Shown in pieces: positions 1 through 9,084 of a stretch of 64,000 nucleotides of DNA (position 1 is its first letter; each line of letters opens with the position of its first letter). The stretch lies in assembly GCF_024199795.1 (NCBI RefSeq), contig NZ_JANADK010000001.1:5270001-5334000 (forward strand), in the 5' to 3' direction. This stretch comes from Bradyrhizobium sp. CCGB01. Lineage in GTDB: Bacteria > Pseudomonadota > Alphaproteobacteria > Rhizobiales > Xanthobacteraceae. The notes below the pieces were generated by a model. The model searched no databases. It worked only from the letters and a program-made list of their open reading frames with translations, and was not told where the DNA came from. The position numbers and the translations under genes were made by a program.

Positions 1-2
1 TC

Positions 3-359
3 GGCCCGTTCAACCGGCGCGTCGCACCGGCCGGCGCGGGACGCGCGGCCGAGAACATCGCCTACGGCTACGACAATTTCGAGAAGACGCTGGGCCAGTG
101 GATCGACTCGTCCGGGCACCGCAAGAACCTCTTGCTGCACAACGCCTCCCGGGTCGGCATCGCGAGCGCCAGGAATGCAAGCGGCAAGCGCACCTATTGG
201 GCGATGGTGATCGCGGGCGATTACGAGCCGAAGGGCAAGGGCAAAGGCAAGAAAGACACCGAACCGCTGGTCGCCGTGAAGCGCGAAGCCGCGCCCGCGA
301 GCAAGCCCAAGCCCAAGTCCAGCGGCTGCCACATCAAGCTGCTCAGCCTCTGCATCTGA
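3..359 (+). CDS. CAP (SCP/PR1-like) domain protein, 3' part only
   Basis: The reading frame is open from the window edge, so the start is missing. The visible part has the second half of a CAP-superfamily domain: an AENIAYGY segment, then QWIDSSGHRKNLL, which matches the conserved family pattern of a Trp followed by SxGHRxNLL. A short beta region (TYWAMVIAGDY) follows. The tail is a Lys/Pro-rich linker (about residues 75-110) ending in two Cys. Bacterial members are usually exported proteins of unknown substrate; the signal peptide would lie outside the window. Family assignment is firm, function is not known. It converges with the VOC gene at 372. Confidence 0.85.
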   Translation, partial: GPFNRRVAPAGAGRAAENIAYGYDNFEKTLGQWIDSSGHRKNLLLHNASRVGIASARNASGKRTYWAMVIAGDYEPKGKGKGKKDTEPLVAVKREAAPASKPKPKSSGCHIKLLSLCI

Positions 360-371
360 GGCGCGATCACA

Positions 372-845
372 TTAGCCGCGACGCGCGGCCTCGATCGCGG
401 CGACGTCGATCTTCGTCATCCCCATCATCGCGTCGAACGCGCGCTTGGCCTCGGCGCCGCCGGCCGCCAGCGCCTCGGTCAGCGCGCGCGGCGTGATCTG
501 CCAGGAAACGCCCCATCGGTCCTTGCACCAGCCGCAGGCGCTCTCCTGCCCGCCATTGCCGACGATGGCGTTCCAGTAGCGGTCGGTCTCTTCCTGGTCG
601 TCGGTTGCGATCTGGAACGAGAAGGCCTCGTTGTGCTTGAAGATCGGACCGCCGTTGAGGCCGAGACAGGCAACGCCGGCCACCGTGAACTCGACCGTCA
701 GCACATCGCCGGCCTTCCCGGACGGGTAGTCGCTGGGCGCACGGTGAACGGCACTCACGGCGCTATCGGGAAACGTTTCGGAATAGAAGCGGGCAGCTGC
801 CTCGGCGTCCTTGTCGTACCAGAGGCAAATCGTGTTCTTCGCCAT
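372..845 (-). CDS. VOC family protein (PhnB/3-demethylubiquinone-type glyoxalase fold)
   Basis: A 157-residue protein with the N-terminal pattern ICLWYDKDAEAAARFYSETF, typical of the PhnB-like branch of the vicinal oxygen chelate superfamily. Later segments include FTVAGVACLGLNGGPIFKHN and the WCKDRWGVSWQITP strand that closes the beta-alpha-beta module. Members of this branch are small cytoplasmic dimers, many without a proven reaction, so a specific activity cannot be assigned. The start ATG has an AAGGGA Shine-Dalgarno element about 7 bases upstream. It appears monocistronic. Confidence 0.9.
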   Translation of the reverse strand: MAKNTICLWYDKDAEAAARFYSETFPDSAVSAVHRAPSDYPSGKAGDVLTVEFTVAGVACLGLNGGPIFKHNEAFSFQIATDDQEETDRYWNAIVGNGGQESACGWCKDRWGVSWQITPRALTEALAAGGAEAKRAFDAMMGMTKIDVAAIEAARRG

Positions 846-971
846 TGCGCGTTCCCTTTGGTTTCAGGCCAATCACACCGCAGCCCGTTGAGATCGGAGC
901 GCAGCGTGATCGACTTCGCCTAGATACCCTCTTGGACGCGCCTCACCAAGGCGCGCCGATTGCCGCAGCCC

Positions 972-2303
972 CTATCGCGCGGGTTCCGCAACATCCCTGG
1001 CTTTCAGGTCCCGCGGAAGCACCGTCAGCAGTAGCATCGCGCAGAGCACGCAAAGGCCGCCGATGACGTAGAGCGCCGGTGTCGTGCTGCCGGTCATATC
1101 CTTGACCGAGCCGACCATGACCGGGCTGACGATGCCGCCGACCTGTCCCAGCGTGTTGATGAGCGCGATGCCGCTGGCTGCGCCCGCGCCGGTGAGAATC
1201 TTCGGAGGCAGCGTCCAGAAGGTTGGAATGGCCGCGACCACGCCGCCGCCGAGGATCGCGAGTGCACCAACCAGCGTGACGACGTTCCTGTCGAATACAC
1301 CGGAGGCGAAGAAGCCTACCGCTGCGGCCAGAACCAGGCCCGCGACGAACTTCGGGCGTTCGCCCGAGGCGTCGGATAAACGGCCCACAACGATCATGCA
1401 GATCGCGCCGCAGATATAGGGCACGGCGGTCAGGAAGCCGATCGCGGCTGCGCTGCCTCCGCCGGCGGCCTTGATCAGGTCAGGCGCCCAGAAATTGAGG
1501 CCGTAAGACGCGATCTGGATCAGGAAGTAGATGAATCCGAGCAGCAGCACGCCCGGCATGAGCAGCGACCGCCATGCCGAGTGCTCGCCGATCTCGCTCT
1601 TCTGACGATCGAGCTGTACCAAGATCAGCCGGCGCTCGTCGTCGCTCAGCCATTCGGCCTGCTCGATCCCGTCGTCGAAGCGCAGCAGCACGACGATGCC
1701 CAGCGCAACGCACGGAATGCCACCGGCCAGGAACAGCCATTGCCAGCCGGCGAGACCGTGCAGCCCGTTCAGGTAGTTGAGGATGAGACCCGAGATCGGC
1801 GCGCCGATGATCCCCGAAAACGCCGTGGCGAGAAAGAACACGGACGTCATGCGTCCGCGATGCGACTTCGGAAACCAGAGCGTCAGGTAATAGAGAATGC
1901 CGGGAGCAAATCCCGCCTCCATGGCGCCGATCACGAAGCGCAGCGCGTAGAACTGCCATTCGCTCTGGACGAACACCATGGCAGCCGTCGCCAGTCCCCA
2001 GGAGATCATGATGCGCGCGATCCAGCGCCGCGCGCCGAAGCGATAAAGCAGCATGTTGCTCGGCACCTCCAACAGGACGTAGCCGACCACGAACAGGCTG
2101 GCGCCGAAGCCATAGGCCGTGTTGCTGAGGCCGAGATCGGCCTGCAGTGCAGCCTTGGCGAAGCTGATGTTGACGCGGTCGAAGAACGCAAAGAAGTAGC
2201 AGACGATGATCAGCGGCATCAGCCGCCACGCGATCTTCTTGATGACCTGGTGCTCTGTGAGTCCAGTCTCGAGGTCGGCGGTCGCCGCCGTGGCAATAGT
2301 CAT
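972..2303 (-). CDS. MFS transporter, anion:cation symporter (ACS) family
   Basis: About 443 residues with 12 predicted membrane helices. The first helix region (LMPLIIVCYFFAFFDRVNIS) is the hallmark of the ACS family of organic-anion/H+ symporters, which import sugar acids, tartrate, phthalate and similar anions across the inner membrane. An ATG 12 bases further upstream (2315) is open, but GGAGGA lies just before the ATG at 2303, so 2303 is chosen. Stop and downstream lyase start are separated by 38 bases on the same strand as the lyase and CoA-transferase genes, so it is probably the importer for their substrate, though in this orientation it is the last gene of the run. Substrate is inferred, not shown. 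Confidence 0.88.
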   Translation of the reverse strand: MTIATAATADLETGLTEHQVIKKIAWRLMPLIIVCYFFAFFDRVNISFAKAALQADLGLSNTAYGFGASLFVVGYVLLEVPSNMLLYRFGARRWIARIMISWGLATAAMVFVQSEWQFYALRFVIGAMEAGFAPGILYYLTLWFPKSHRGRMTSVFFLATAFSGIIGAPISGLILNYLNGLHGLAGWQWLFLAGGIPCVALGIVVLLRFDDGIEQAEWLSDDERRLILVQLDRQKSEIGEHSAWRSLLMPGVLLLGFIYFLIQIASYGLNFWAPDLIKAAGGGSAAAIGFLTAVPYICGAICMIVVGRLSDASGERPKFVAGLVLAAAVGFFASGVFDRNVVTLVGALAILGGGVVAAIPTFWTLPPKILTGAGAASGIALINTLGQVGGIVSPVMVGSVKDMTGSTTPALYVIGGLCVLCAMLLLTVLPRDLKARDVAEPAR

Positions 2304-2341
2304 GGTTTCCTCCATTATGTTTTGAATTTGATCGCGGTCGC

Positions 2342-3283
2342 TCAGCCTGAGCGCCGCAAACGTTCGGGTATGGGATGCAGGTCGAGGGGGCGGCCAGCCT
2401 TGGCGACCTGCCCCGGCACCTCGTGTCCGACCAGTCCCGGCAATCGGAACGAGAGATCGATCAGGCGCTGCAGATCGAGGCCGGTCCGCAAGCCCGTTTC
2501 ATGACAGAGATTGACGAGGTCCTCGGTGCAGACGTTGCCGGTCGCGCCCGGTGCGAACGGACATCCCCCAAGACCGCCGAGCGCCGCATCGAAGCGGCGC
2601 GCGCCCGCGTCATAGGCCGAGAGAACATTGACCAGTCCGAGACCGCGCGTGTTGTGGAAGTGAACCGTGAGCCTGTCCGCAGGGACCAGCGTTAGGACCT
2701 CGGCCACCAGCTTCGACACCTGATTGGGATTGGCCATGCCCGTGGTATCGGCGAGCGTGACGCCGTCTGCGCCGAGATCGAGGTAGCGCCTAACGATGTC
2801 GCGCACCTTCTCGAACGGCTGCACGCCTTCGAACGGACAGCCGAATGCGGCTGCGACGGTGGCATTGACCGACGCGCCGCCTGCATGGGCCGGCTTCACG
2901 ATCTCGGAGAGCGACGCCAGCGATTGCGCGTGCGTCATGTTCATGTTGGCGCGGTTGTGCGTTTCACTCGCCGACATCACGAAATTGAGCTCGTCGGCGC
3001 GCGCCGCCAGCGCCAGCTCGGCACCCTTCCGGTTCGGGATGAGCGCCGTGTAGATCGTGCCGGGACGCCGCTCGATACCGGCGAACACCTCCGCCGCGTC
3101 CCGCAACGATGGAACGGCCGCGGCCGATACGAACGAGGAGACCTCGATGCGGCCGAATCCGATGGCCGAAAGCGAATTGATCAGCCATATTTTTTTGGCG
3201 GTTTCGACCCACTTCGCCTCGATCTGGAGGCCATCGCGCGGGGCGACTTCCTGGATCAGGATGTCGGGCGGTGTTGCCGTCAT
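2342..3283 (-). CDS. Hydroxymethylglutaryl-CoA lyase family protein
   Basis: A 313-residue TIM-barrel enzyme of the HMGL-like family. VAPRDGLQ at the N-terminus carries the catalytic Arg-Asp pair. VHFHNTRGLG supplies the metal-binding His pair. GGLGGCPFAPGATGNV near residue 235 is the signature around the catalytic Cys of HMG-CoA lyases. The known reaction is cleavage of 3-hydroxy-3-methylglutaryl-CoA to acetoacetate and acetyl-CoA; related lyases act on similar 3-hydroxyacyl-CoAs. The start ATG overlaps the CoA-transferase stop (ATGA), implying translational coupling. The frame stays open further upstream inside the CoA-transferase gene, but that extension has no homology and is antisense-like in composition. 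Confidence 0.92.
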   Translation of the reverse strand: MTATPPDILIQEVAPRDGLQIEAKWVETAKKIWLINSLSAIGFGRIEVSSFVSAAAVPSLRDAAEVFAGIERRPGTIYTALIPNRKGAELALAARADELNFVMSASETHNRANMNMTHAQSLASLSEIVKPAHAGGASVNATVAAAFGCPFEGVQPFEKVRDIVRRYLDLGADGVTLADTTGMANPNQVSKLVAEVLTLVPADRLTVHFHNTRGLGLVNVLSAYDAGARRFDAALGGLGGCPFAPGATGNVCTEDLVNLCHETGLRTGLDLQRLIDLSFRLPGLVGHEVPGQVAKAGRPLDLHPIPERLRRSG

Positions 3284-4473
3284 TGCACCGCTCCGCTTCG
3301 GCGCAGCTGCGCGATATCGCCCGCCTGCAAGCCGAGGCCCGTCAGCACCTCGTCGGTATGCTGGCCCAGCGTCGGCCCGGGCCATCGGACCGCGCCGGGC
3401 GTGTCGGAAAGCTTCGGCGCAATGCCCGGCATCTTCACGGTGACGTCGCCCGGCAGCTCGGTCGGCAGGATCATCTCCCGCGCGGCGTAGTGGGGATCGT
3501 CGACGATATCGGCAACCGAATAGATCCGGCCCGCGGGTACATCCGCCGCATCGAGGCGCACGAGGATCTCGTCCATGGACCGTTCCGACGTCCACGCCGT
3601 AATGGCGGCATCGAGCAAGGCGTTGTTGCGGACACGTCCGTCGTTGCTGGCAAGCGCGGGATCGTCGGCGAGGTCCGGACGGCCGACCACCCGCATCAGG
3701 CGCCGGAAGATCGCGTCGCTGTTGCCGGCAATCACGACGTGGCGGCCATCCGAGCTCGGGTACGTATTGGATGGACTGATGCCCGGCAGCGCGCCGCCCG
3801 TGCGGCTCCTGACATGACCCATGAGGTCGTATTCGGGGACCAGGCTCTCCATCAGATTGAACACGCTCTCGTAGAGCGAGACGTCGACGACCTGCCCTCG
3901 CCCCTGCCCGGTCTTGACGCGGAGCAGCGACATCAGCGCACCGATCACGCCGTGAAGGGACGCAAGGCTGTCCCCGATGCTGATTCCGACCCGCGCCGGC
4001 GGGCTGTCCGGATCGCCCGTGGTGAAGCGCAAGCCCCCCATGGCTTCGCCGATCGCACCGAACCCGGAGCGGTCGCGATAAGGGCCGGTCTGCCCGTAGC
4101 CGGAAATGCGCACGAGCGTGAGGTCGGGGTTGAGCTTTGACAGCACGTCCCAGCCGAGGCCGAGCTTCTCGAGGCTGCCCGGCTTGAAGTTCTCGATCAC
4201 GACATCGGCTTGCGCGGCCAGGCGCAGCGCCACGTCGCGGCCATCAGGCGATTTCAGGTCGATCGCGATCGATTTCTTGTTGCGCGATTGCAGGTACCAC
4301 CAGAGCGAGGTGCCCTGATGCAGCTTGCGCCATGTGCGCAAGGGATCACCGCTGCCGGGCTGCTCGATCTTGATGACTTCGGCGCCGAATTCGGCGAACA
4401 GCCGCGCGGCAAACGGCGCAGCGATCAATGTTCCGAGTTCGACGACTCGTATTCCGGATAATGGTCCGTGCAC
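3280..4473 (-). CDS. Class III CoA-transferase (CaiB/BaiF family)
   Basis: A 397-residue protein opening with IRVVELGTLIAAPFAARLFAEFGAEVIKIE, the classic N-terminus of formyl-CoA transferase/CaiB-type enzymes (only part quoted from memory of the family pattern). The catalytic Asp of this family would lie in the RDVALRLAAQADVVIENFKPG neighbourhood or shortly after it. These dimeric enzymes move CoA from a donor such as succinyl-CoA to an organic acid. The start is a GTG preceded by GAGGAG about 8 bases upstream. Coupling to the lyase suggests that it activates an acid (a 3-hydroxy-3-methylglutarate-like compound is the simplest guess) for cleavage. Confidence 0.92.
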   Translation of the reverse strand: MHGPLSGIRVVELGTLIAAPFAARLFAEFGAEVIKIEQPGSGDPLRTWRKLHQGTSLWWYLQSRNKKSIAIDLKSPDGRDVALRLAAQADVVIENFKPGSLEKLGLGWDVLSKLNPDLTLVRISGYGQTGPYRDRSGFGAIGEAMGGLRFTTGDPDSPPARVGISIGDSLASLHGVIGALMSLLRVKTGQGRGQVVDVSLYESVFNLMESLVPEYDLMGHVRSRTGGALPGISPSNTYPSSDGRHVVIAGNSDAIFRRLMRVVGRPDLADDPALASNDGRVRNNALLDAAITAWTSERSMDEILVRLDAADVPAGRIYSVADIVDDPHYAAREMILPTELPGDVTVKMPGIAPKLSDTPGAVRWPGPTLGQHTDEVLTGLGLQAGDIAQLRRSGAVQ

Positions 4474-4586
4474 GTCTGGCGCTCCTCGATCGTCTTTGAT
4501 CGTGGTGTCGCCGAGTGTGAGGTCTTAAGTCCAATATCCTTTGATGAACACGCGTTCGCGGATGACGAACGACATGAAGAGCGCAG

Positions 4587-5546
4587 TCAGTGCGGCCTGC
4601 TGTCCGGTGTCCGCAGATGATCGAGCATCAGCTGGCTCGTCGCCGACAACCCGGCGGGATCCCTCGCAACCAGCACCAGTTCGCGATCGGCCCAGTCGTC
4701 GCTCAGCTCGATGGCGGTCAGGTTCATGCCGTGACTGAGGACCTCGAACGCACGATCCGGGATGAGGCCAATGCCCATGCCGGCCTGCACCATCCGGCAC
4801 ACCGCATCGAATCCGGGAACATGGACCCGCAACCGGATCGACTTGCCGATCTGCTGCGCGGTGTATTGCGAGCGCAGGTAGATGGAGCTCGTCGCAAACA
4901 GGCCGACATGGTCGTAATCGAGCGTATCGGCAAACGAAACGTCTTTCGCCGACGCAAGCGGATGATCGGACCGCACCACGATGACGAGGCGGTCACGCCG
5001 ATAGGAGAACCGCTCCAGCCCGCGCGTCGACACATCCGCCGAGCAGATGCCGATTTCGGCCACGCCCTCCTCGACACCGCGGACGACATCGGCGCTCGGC
5101 CGTTCCTGCAGGTCGAGGCGCACCAGTTCGTGCGAGCGGAAGAAGCCGGGCAGATCGTCGGGGAGGAACTCGACGATCGACGACAGATTGGCCAGCATCC
5201 GCACATGCCCGCGCACGCCGCGCGCATGCTCGGCCATGTCGACTGCGATCTTCTCGACGTTGAGCAGCGTCACGCGTGCATGATGCAGCAACGATTCACC
5301 CGCCGGTGTCAGCGCCATGCCGTTCGGATGTCGCTCGAACAGGGCGACCTCGAGCACCTCCTCGAGATCGTGCATGCGCTTGCTGACGGCGGATGGCGCG
5401 ATCGCCTCGCGCTGCGAGGCGCGCGTCAAATTGCCTTCTTCGCAGATGGCGATGAACAGCCGCAGGGTCGTAAGGTCGATCCGTCTGGCGATGTTGATCC
5501 TGGGTGTCCCGCTCGTCGAGCGCGACGACTGCGTTTTGTCCTGCAT
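4587..5546 (-). CDS. LysR-family transcriptional regulator
   Basis: An N-terminal winged helix-turn-helix (LRLFIAICEEGNLTRASQRE, then AIAPSAVSKRMHDLEEVL) is followed by a periplasmic-binding-like effector domain to residue about 319. The start at 5546 (MQDKTQ) is preferred; an ATG at 5600 adds 18 residues without family similarity. The gene lies between the CoA-transferase operon (same strand, 114 bases downstream) and the divergent PLP-enzyme gene at 5749. The 202-base divergent gap is the expected place for its operator. By context it probably controls one or both neighbours. Confidence 0.9.
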   Translation of the reverse strand: MQDKTQSSRSTSGTPRINIARRIDLTTLRLFIAICEEGNLTRASQREAIAPSAVSKRMHDLEEVLEVALFERHPNGMALTPAGESLLHHARVTLLNVEKIAVDMAEHARGVRGHVRMLANLSSIVEFLPDDLPGFFRSHELVRLDLQERPSADVVRGVEEGVAEIGICSADVSTRGLERFSYRRDRLVIVVRSDHPLASAKDVSFADTLDYDHVGLFATSSIYLRSQYTAQQIGKSIRLRVHVPGFDAVCRMVQAGMGIGLIPDRAFEVLSHGMNLTAIELSDDWADRELVLVARDPAGLSATSQLMLDHLRTPDSRPH

Positions 5547-5748
5547 GGTCTGTTTCCCGACGCGGGAGGATATAGCCTTCGACACCCCCTGATTTCCCAA
5601 ATTTCCAGCCTGGAGCGGATGATTTTAGAATCGGATGCCAACGCAGAGTGCAAATCCGCCATTTTGTTCCAAGCAATGCGCAGGCTTGCCCGAGCCCGCC
5701 ATCCCGCCTAATTCATCGGACCGGGGTAGCAGAGGCGGAGACCAGCAC

Positions 5749-6927
5749 ATGATCGACATCGACCAAATTCGGGCCGACACGCCGGCCGCCTCCCGGCTCG
5801 CATATCTCCACAATGCAGGCGCGGCCCTCATGCCGACGCCCGTCGTGGAGGCGATGAAGCGACATATCGATCTGGAGAGCGAGATCGGCGGTTATGCCGC
5901 CGCTGACCGCGAAGCCGGCCGGCTTAACGCGGTTTACGGCTCGGTGGCGCGTCTGCTGAATGCCGCGCCTGATGAAATCGCCCTCGTGGAGAACGCGACG
6001 GTTGCCTGGCAGATGGCGTTTTATTCGCTTTCGTTTCGCAAGGGCGACCGCATCCTGACCGCCGAGGCGGAATATGCCGCCAATTACGTCGCGTTCCTGC
6101 AGGTCGCCAAACGCACGGGCGCGGTCGTCGACGTGGTGCCGAGCGATTCCAGCGGCGAGCTCGACGTCCATGCGCTCGAACGCATGATCGATGAGCACGT
6201 GAAACTGATCGCCATCACCTGGGTTCCGACCAATGGCGGGCTGGTCAATCCCGCGGCGGCGATCGGCAGGATCGCGCGGGCGCGGGGCATTCCCTATCTG
6301 CTCGACGCCTGCCAGGCGGTCGGCCAGATGACGGTCGACGTCGAAGCCATTGGCTGTGACATGTTGTCGGCGACGGGACGCAAATTCCTCCGCGGTCCGC
6401 GCGGCACCGGCTTCCTTTACGTCCGCCGGCCGCTGCTGCAGCAGCTCGAGCCACCGATGATCGACCACTTCGCGGCGCCCTGGGTCTCGCGGGACCAATA
6501 TCAACTACGGGACGACGCCCGCCGCTTCGAGAACTGGGAAAACAACTACGCAGCCCGGCTTGGTCTGGGCGCGGCTGTCGACTATGCCCTCGAGGTCGGC
6601 ATCGGCCCCATCGAACAGCGCTGTCGCCTGCTCTCGAGCCGTCTTCGCAGCGGCCTCGCTGCCGTCAGCGGCGTCACCATTCGCGACCTCGGACGTACGC
6701 CGGGTGCCATCGTCAGCTTCACGATGGAGGGACACGAGGCGGATCGCATTGTCAGCAGCGCCGCCGCGGCCGGCATCACCATCGGCGCCTCGGATCCCGC
6801 GAGCACCCGGATCGACGCCGAAATGCGCTCGCTGCCGAACGTCGTGCGGGCCTCCCCGCACTACTACAATACGGAAGCCGAGATCGACCGGCTGGTCAGC
6901 CACATCGCGGGCCTGGCGCCGCGATAA
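5749..6927 (+). CDS. Aminotransferase class V-fold PLP-dependent enzyme
   Basis: About 392 residues with the fold type I class V layout (cysteine desulfurase/isopenicillin-epimerase-like). YLHNAGAALMP is the N-terminal cofactor-pocket loop. YLLDACQAVGQ holds the PLP ring-nitrogen Asp, and SATGRKFLRGPRGTGFLYV carries the Schiff-base Lys. No Cys-rich active-site loop of a true IscS is evident. The reaction is unknown. The start at 5749 is chosen because an AGAGGCGGAG stretch precedes it; the frame is open for 38 more codons upstream without similarity. It ends 6 bases before the convergent ilvA-type gene. Confidence 0.88.
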   Translation: MIDIDQIRADTPAASRLAYLHNAGAALMPTPVVEAMKRHIDLESEIGGYAAADREAGRLNAVYGSVARLLNAAPDEIALVENATVAWQMAFYSLSFRKGDRILTAEAEYAANYVAFLQVAKRTGAVVDVVPSDSSGELDVHALERMIDEHVKLIAITWVPTNGGLVNPAAAIGRIARARGIPYLLDACQAVGQMTVDVEAIGCDMLSATGRKFLRGPRGTGFLYVRRPLLQQLEPPMIDHFAAPWVSRDQYQLRDDARRFENWENNYAARLGLGAAVDYALEVGIGPIEQRCRLLSSRLRSGLAAVSGVTIRDLGRTPGAIVSFTMEGHEADRIVSSAAAAGITIGASDPASTRIDAEMRSLPNVVRASPHYYNTEAEIDRLVSHIAGLAPR

Positions 6928-6933
6928 CGGCGC

Positions 6934-8178
6934 TCAGGTGCAGCGCGCGCTCAGTCCGGATGCACCGAGCTTGGCCATGACCTCGTCGAGATGCGCGCTG
7001 TCGCGGGTCTCGATGACGAGCTGGAGCAGCGTCGCCTTGGCCGGCAGATCGGAGAAGGTCCGCTGATGCGAGACCTCGATGATGTTGGCGCCGGCCTCGG
7101 CCAGCAGCGACGCCACCGCGGCGAGCTGCCCGGGCCTGTCAGGGATATCGAGCGACAGCTGGGTCAGCCGTCCTTCGCGTGCCAGCTCACGCGTGAGGAC
7201 GGATGCGATCAGCCTCGTGTCGATGTTGCCGCCGCTCAGCACCAGGCCAACCTTCTGGCCAGCGAAGCGGGACGTATCGGACATCAGCGCGGCAAGGCCG
7301 GCGGCGCCGGCGCCCTCCACGACCGTCTTCTCGATCGAGATCAGGGTCGCGACCGCGCGCTCGAGCTCGGCTTCGTTGACCAGCGCGATGTCGTCGACGA
7401 GGCGGCGGACGATCTCGGTGGTGATCTTGCCCGGCGATTTCACCGCGATGCCTTCGGCGAGCGTATCGCCGCGCGCGGGCAGATTGCCATCATGGATGGC
7501 GTTGTACATCGAGGGATACAGCCAGGCCTCGACGCCCAATATCCGCAACGACGGCTTGATCGATTTCGCGGCAATGCCGATGCCGCTGATCAGGCCGCCG
7601 CCGCCGATCGGGACCACCAGCGTATCGAGCTCCGGCACCGCCTTCAGCATCTCGAGTCCGACCGTTCCCTGCCCCGCGATGACAAGCGGATCATCATAGG
7701 GATGGACGAAGATCATGCCGCGGGCTTCGCCGTGGCTGCGCGCGTACGCGGCCGCCTCCTCCAGCGTCGCGCCCGTCACCACCACCTCCGCGCCGTGGTG
7801 CTTCGTGTTCTCGACCTTCACCATGGGCGTGCCGACCGGCATGACGATGGTGGCGGGAATGCCGAGCCGCTTGGCGTGATAGGCGACGCCCTGCGCGTGG
7901 TTGCCCGCCGACATTGCGATGACGCCGCGCGCACGCTCCTCCCGCGTCAGCGCGGTGAGCCGGTTGAGCGCGCCCCGCTCCTTGAACGAGGACGTGAACT
8001 GGAGGTTCTCGAATTTCAGCCAGATGTCGCAGCCGCAGATGTTGCTCAGCGTGCGGCTGTAGCTACAGGGCGTCTCGACGACGGCGCCGCGGATGGTGTC
8101 GGCGGCGGCATGAATGTCTTCAGGTGCGACCGGAAAGCCGCTGAGATCGGACGACGTGCTTTGGGACAACTCAGCCAT
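6934..8178 (-). CDS. ilvA: Threonine ammonia-lyase (threonine dehydratase)
   Basis: A 414-residue fold type II PLP enzyme. FTSSFKERGALNRL contains the PLP-binding Lys, and VPIGGGGLISG is the phosphate-binding glycine loop. The C-terminus (from about residue 335, LSLDIPDRPGQLAAVASLLA) is a single ACT-like regulatory domain. The length matches the short TdcB/IlvA form with one ACT module rather than the 500-residue E. coli IlvA form. It deaminates threonine to 2-oxobutyrate, the first step to isoleucine, or serves catabolism. Strong frame from ATG at 8178. ilvD, another branched-chain gene, is in this window but 33 kb away. Confidence 0.9.
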   Translation of the reverse strand: MAELSQSTSSDLSGFPVAPEDIHAAADTIRGAVVETPCSYSRTLSNICGCDIWLKFENLQFTSSFKERGALNRLTALTREERARGVIAMSAGNHAQGVAYHAKRLGIPATIVMPVGTPMVKVENTKHHGAEVVVTGATLEEAAAYARSHGEARGMIFVHPYDDPLVIAGQGTVGLEMLKAVPELDTLVVPIGGGGLISGIGIAAKSIKPSLRILGVEAWLYPSMYNAIHDGNLPARGDTLAEGIAVKSPGKITTEIVRRLVDDIALVNEAELERAVATLISIEKTVVEGAGAAGLAALMSDTSRFAGQKVGLVLSGGNIDTRLIASVLTRELAREGRLTQLSLDIPDRPGQLAAVASLLAEAGANIIEVSHQRTFSDLPAKATLLQLVIETRDSAHLDEVMAKLGASGLSARCT

Positions 8179-8223
8179 AGGACAGCATAGAGCATCTGGC
8201 GGTTCGGGGCGATAAGCCAGCCG

Positions 8224-9084
8224 CTATTTGGTAAATTCCCGAGAACGTGAAGCCCGCCACAGCGTCCACAGCGTACGCAGCCGCGACGACGGCTGCGGCG
8301 CAAACGGATTGCGCCCGGGTTGCGACAGGCGCTTGAGGTCCGCCCGTACCTGGCTCAGCGGCAGAAACGCAGGCCGTGCCGACGTCGGCACCTCCGCCAG
8401 CAGCGACATGGCCGTCGTCAAATGCCGCTCGGCTTCGCCCACGAGCTGGCCCAGCACCGCATGCAGATTCGGCGTCTCCTTGCCGGCGAACACGTCTTCT
8501 ATCTGGCAGCCGTGGCTCGCCAGCAGCTGCTGCGGCAGGAACAACTGCCGGTGCGCCGAGTCGCGCGGCAGATTGGCGATCACCTGCACGATGCCCTGCG
8601 CCAGCCCGGCATGACGGGCGAGATGCTCGACGGCCTCCGACGGCGGCGCCATCACCTGCGCCGCCAGACCGAGCAATGCCGATGAGGTCGCCGCCAGATA
8701 GCCCTCCAGCGCCGTCAGCGTCGGCATCGGATCGTTGTAGAGGTCGAACTGGTGCTCATCGACCAGCAGCGACAGCGGCTCCACCGGCAGGTCGAAATCG
8801 CGAACCGCGCGCAGCAGTTCCGCCGCCACCGGATTGCCCTCGGCGCTGCCGTGGACGAGACCCGAGAACAGGTCAGTCCACCATTGGAAGCGGATCTCGC
8901 CGGGCAACGGCTGGCTCACCTGGTCGCGGACGCGGACGATCTCGACATTGAAGGCATAGAGCGCCAGCAGCGCGCGGCGCTCCGCGGCGGGCGCGAACAG
9001 GGTCGCGGCATAGCGCGGAAAATCGTGGCTGCGCACGAGATCGGCGCAGAAAGTAACGTTGTCGGGCGGCGCAGCGCTGCTCAT
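8224..9084 (-). CDS. Squalene/phytoene synthase-fold protein, NDUFAF6-like
   Basis: A 286-residue all-alpha protein of the trans-isoprenyl diphosphate synthase fold. It has the family landmarks YAFNVEIVRVRDQV and LVDEHQFDLYNDP but lacks the paired DxxxD motifs of true squalene synthase: RVRDQVSQP and HQFDLYND are weakened. That loss and the adjacent NDUFAF3-like gene suggest the NDUFAF6 (complex I assembly factor) branch instead of hopanoid HpnC/HpnD. The start at 9084 overlaps the upstream stop by 4 bases (ATGA). A longer open frame upstream runs antisense-like through the neighbouring gene and was not used. Confidence 0.82.
   Translation of the reverse strand: MSSAAPPDNVTFCADLVRSHDFPRYAATLFAPAAERRALLALYAFNVEIVRVRDQVSQPLPGEIRFQWWTDLFSGLVHGSAEGNPVAAELLRAVRDFDLPVEPLSLLVDEHQFDLYNDPMPTLTALEGYLAATSSALLGLAAQVMAPPSEAVEHLARHAGLAQGIVQVIANLPRDSAHRQLFLPQQLLASHGCQIEDVFAGKETPNLHAVLGQLVGEAERHLTTAMSLLAEVPTSARPAFLPLSQVRADLKRLSQPGRNPFAPQPSSRLRTLWTLWRASRSREFTK

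Noticed and set aside
8224..9084. Hopanoid squalene synthase HpnC/HpnD
   Set aside because: Asp-rich motifs are weakened, no other hopanoid genes are near, and the coupled neighbour is NDUFAF3-like.
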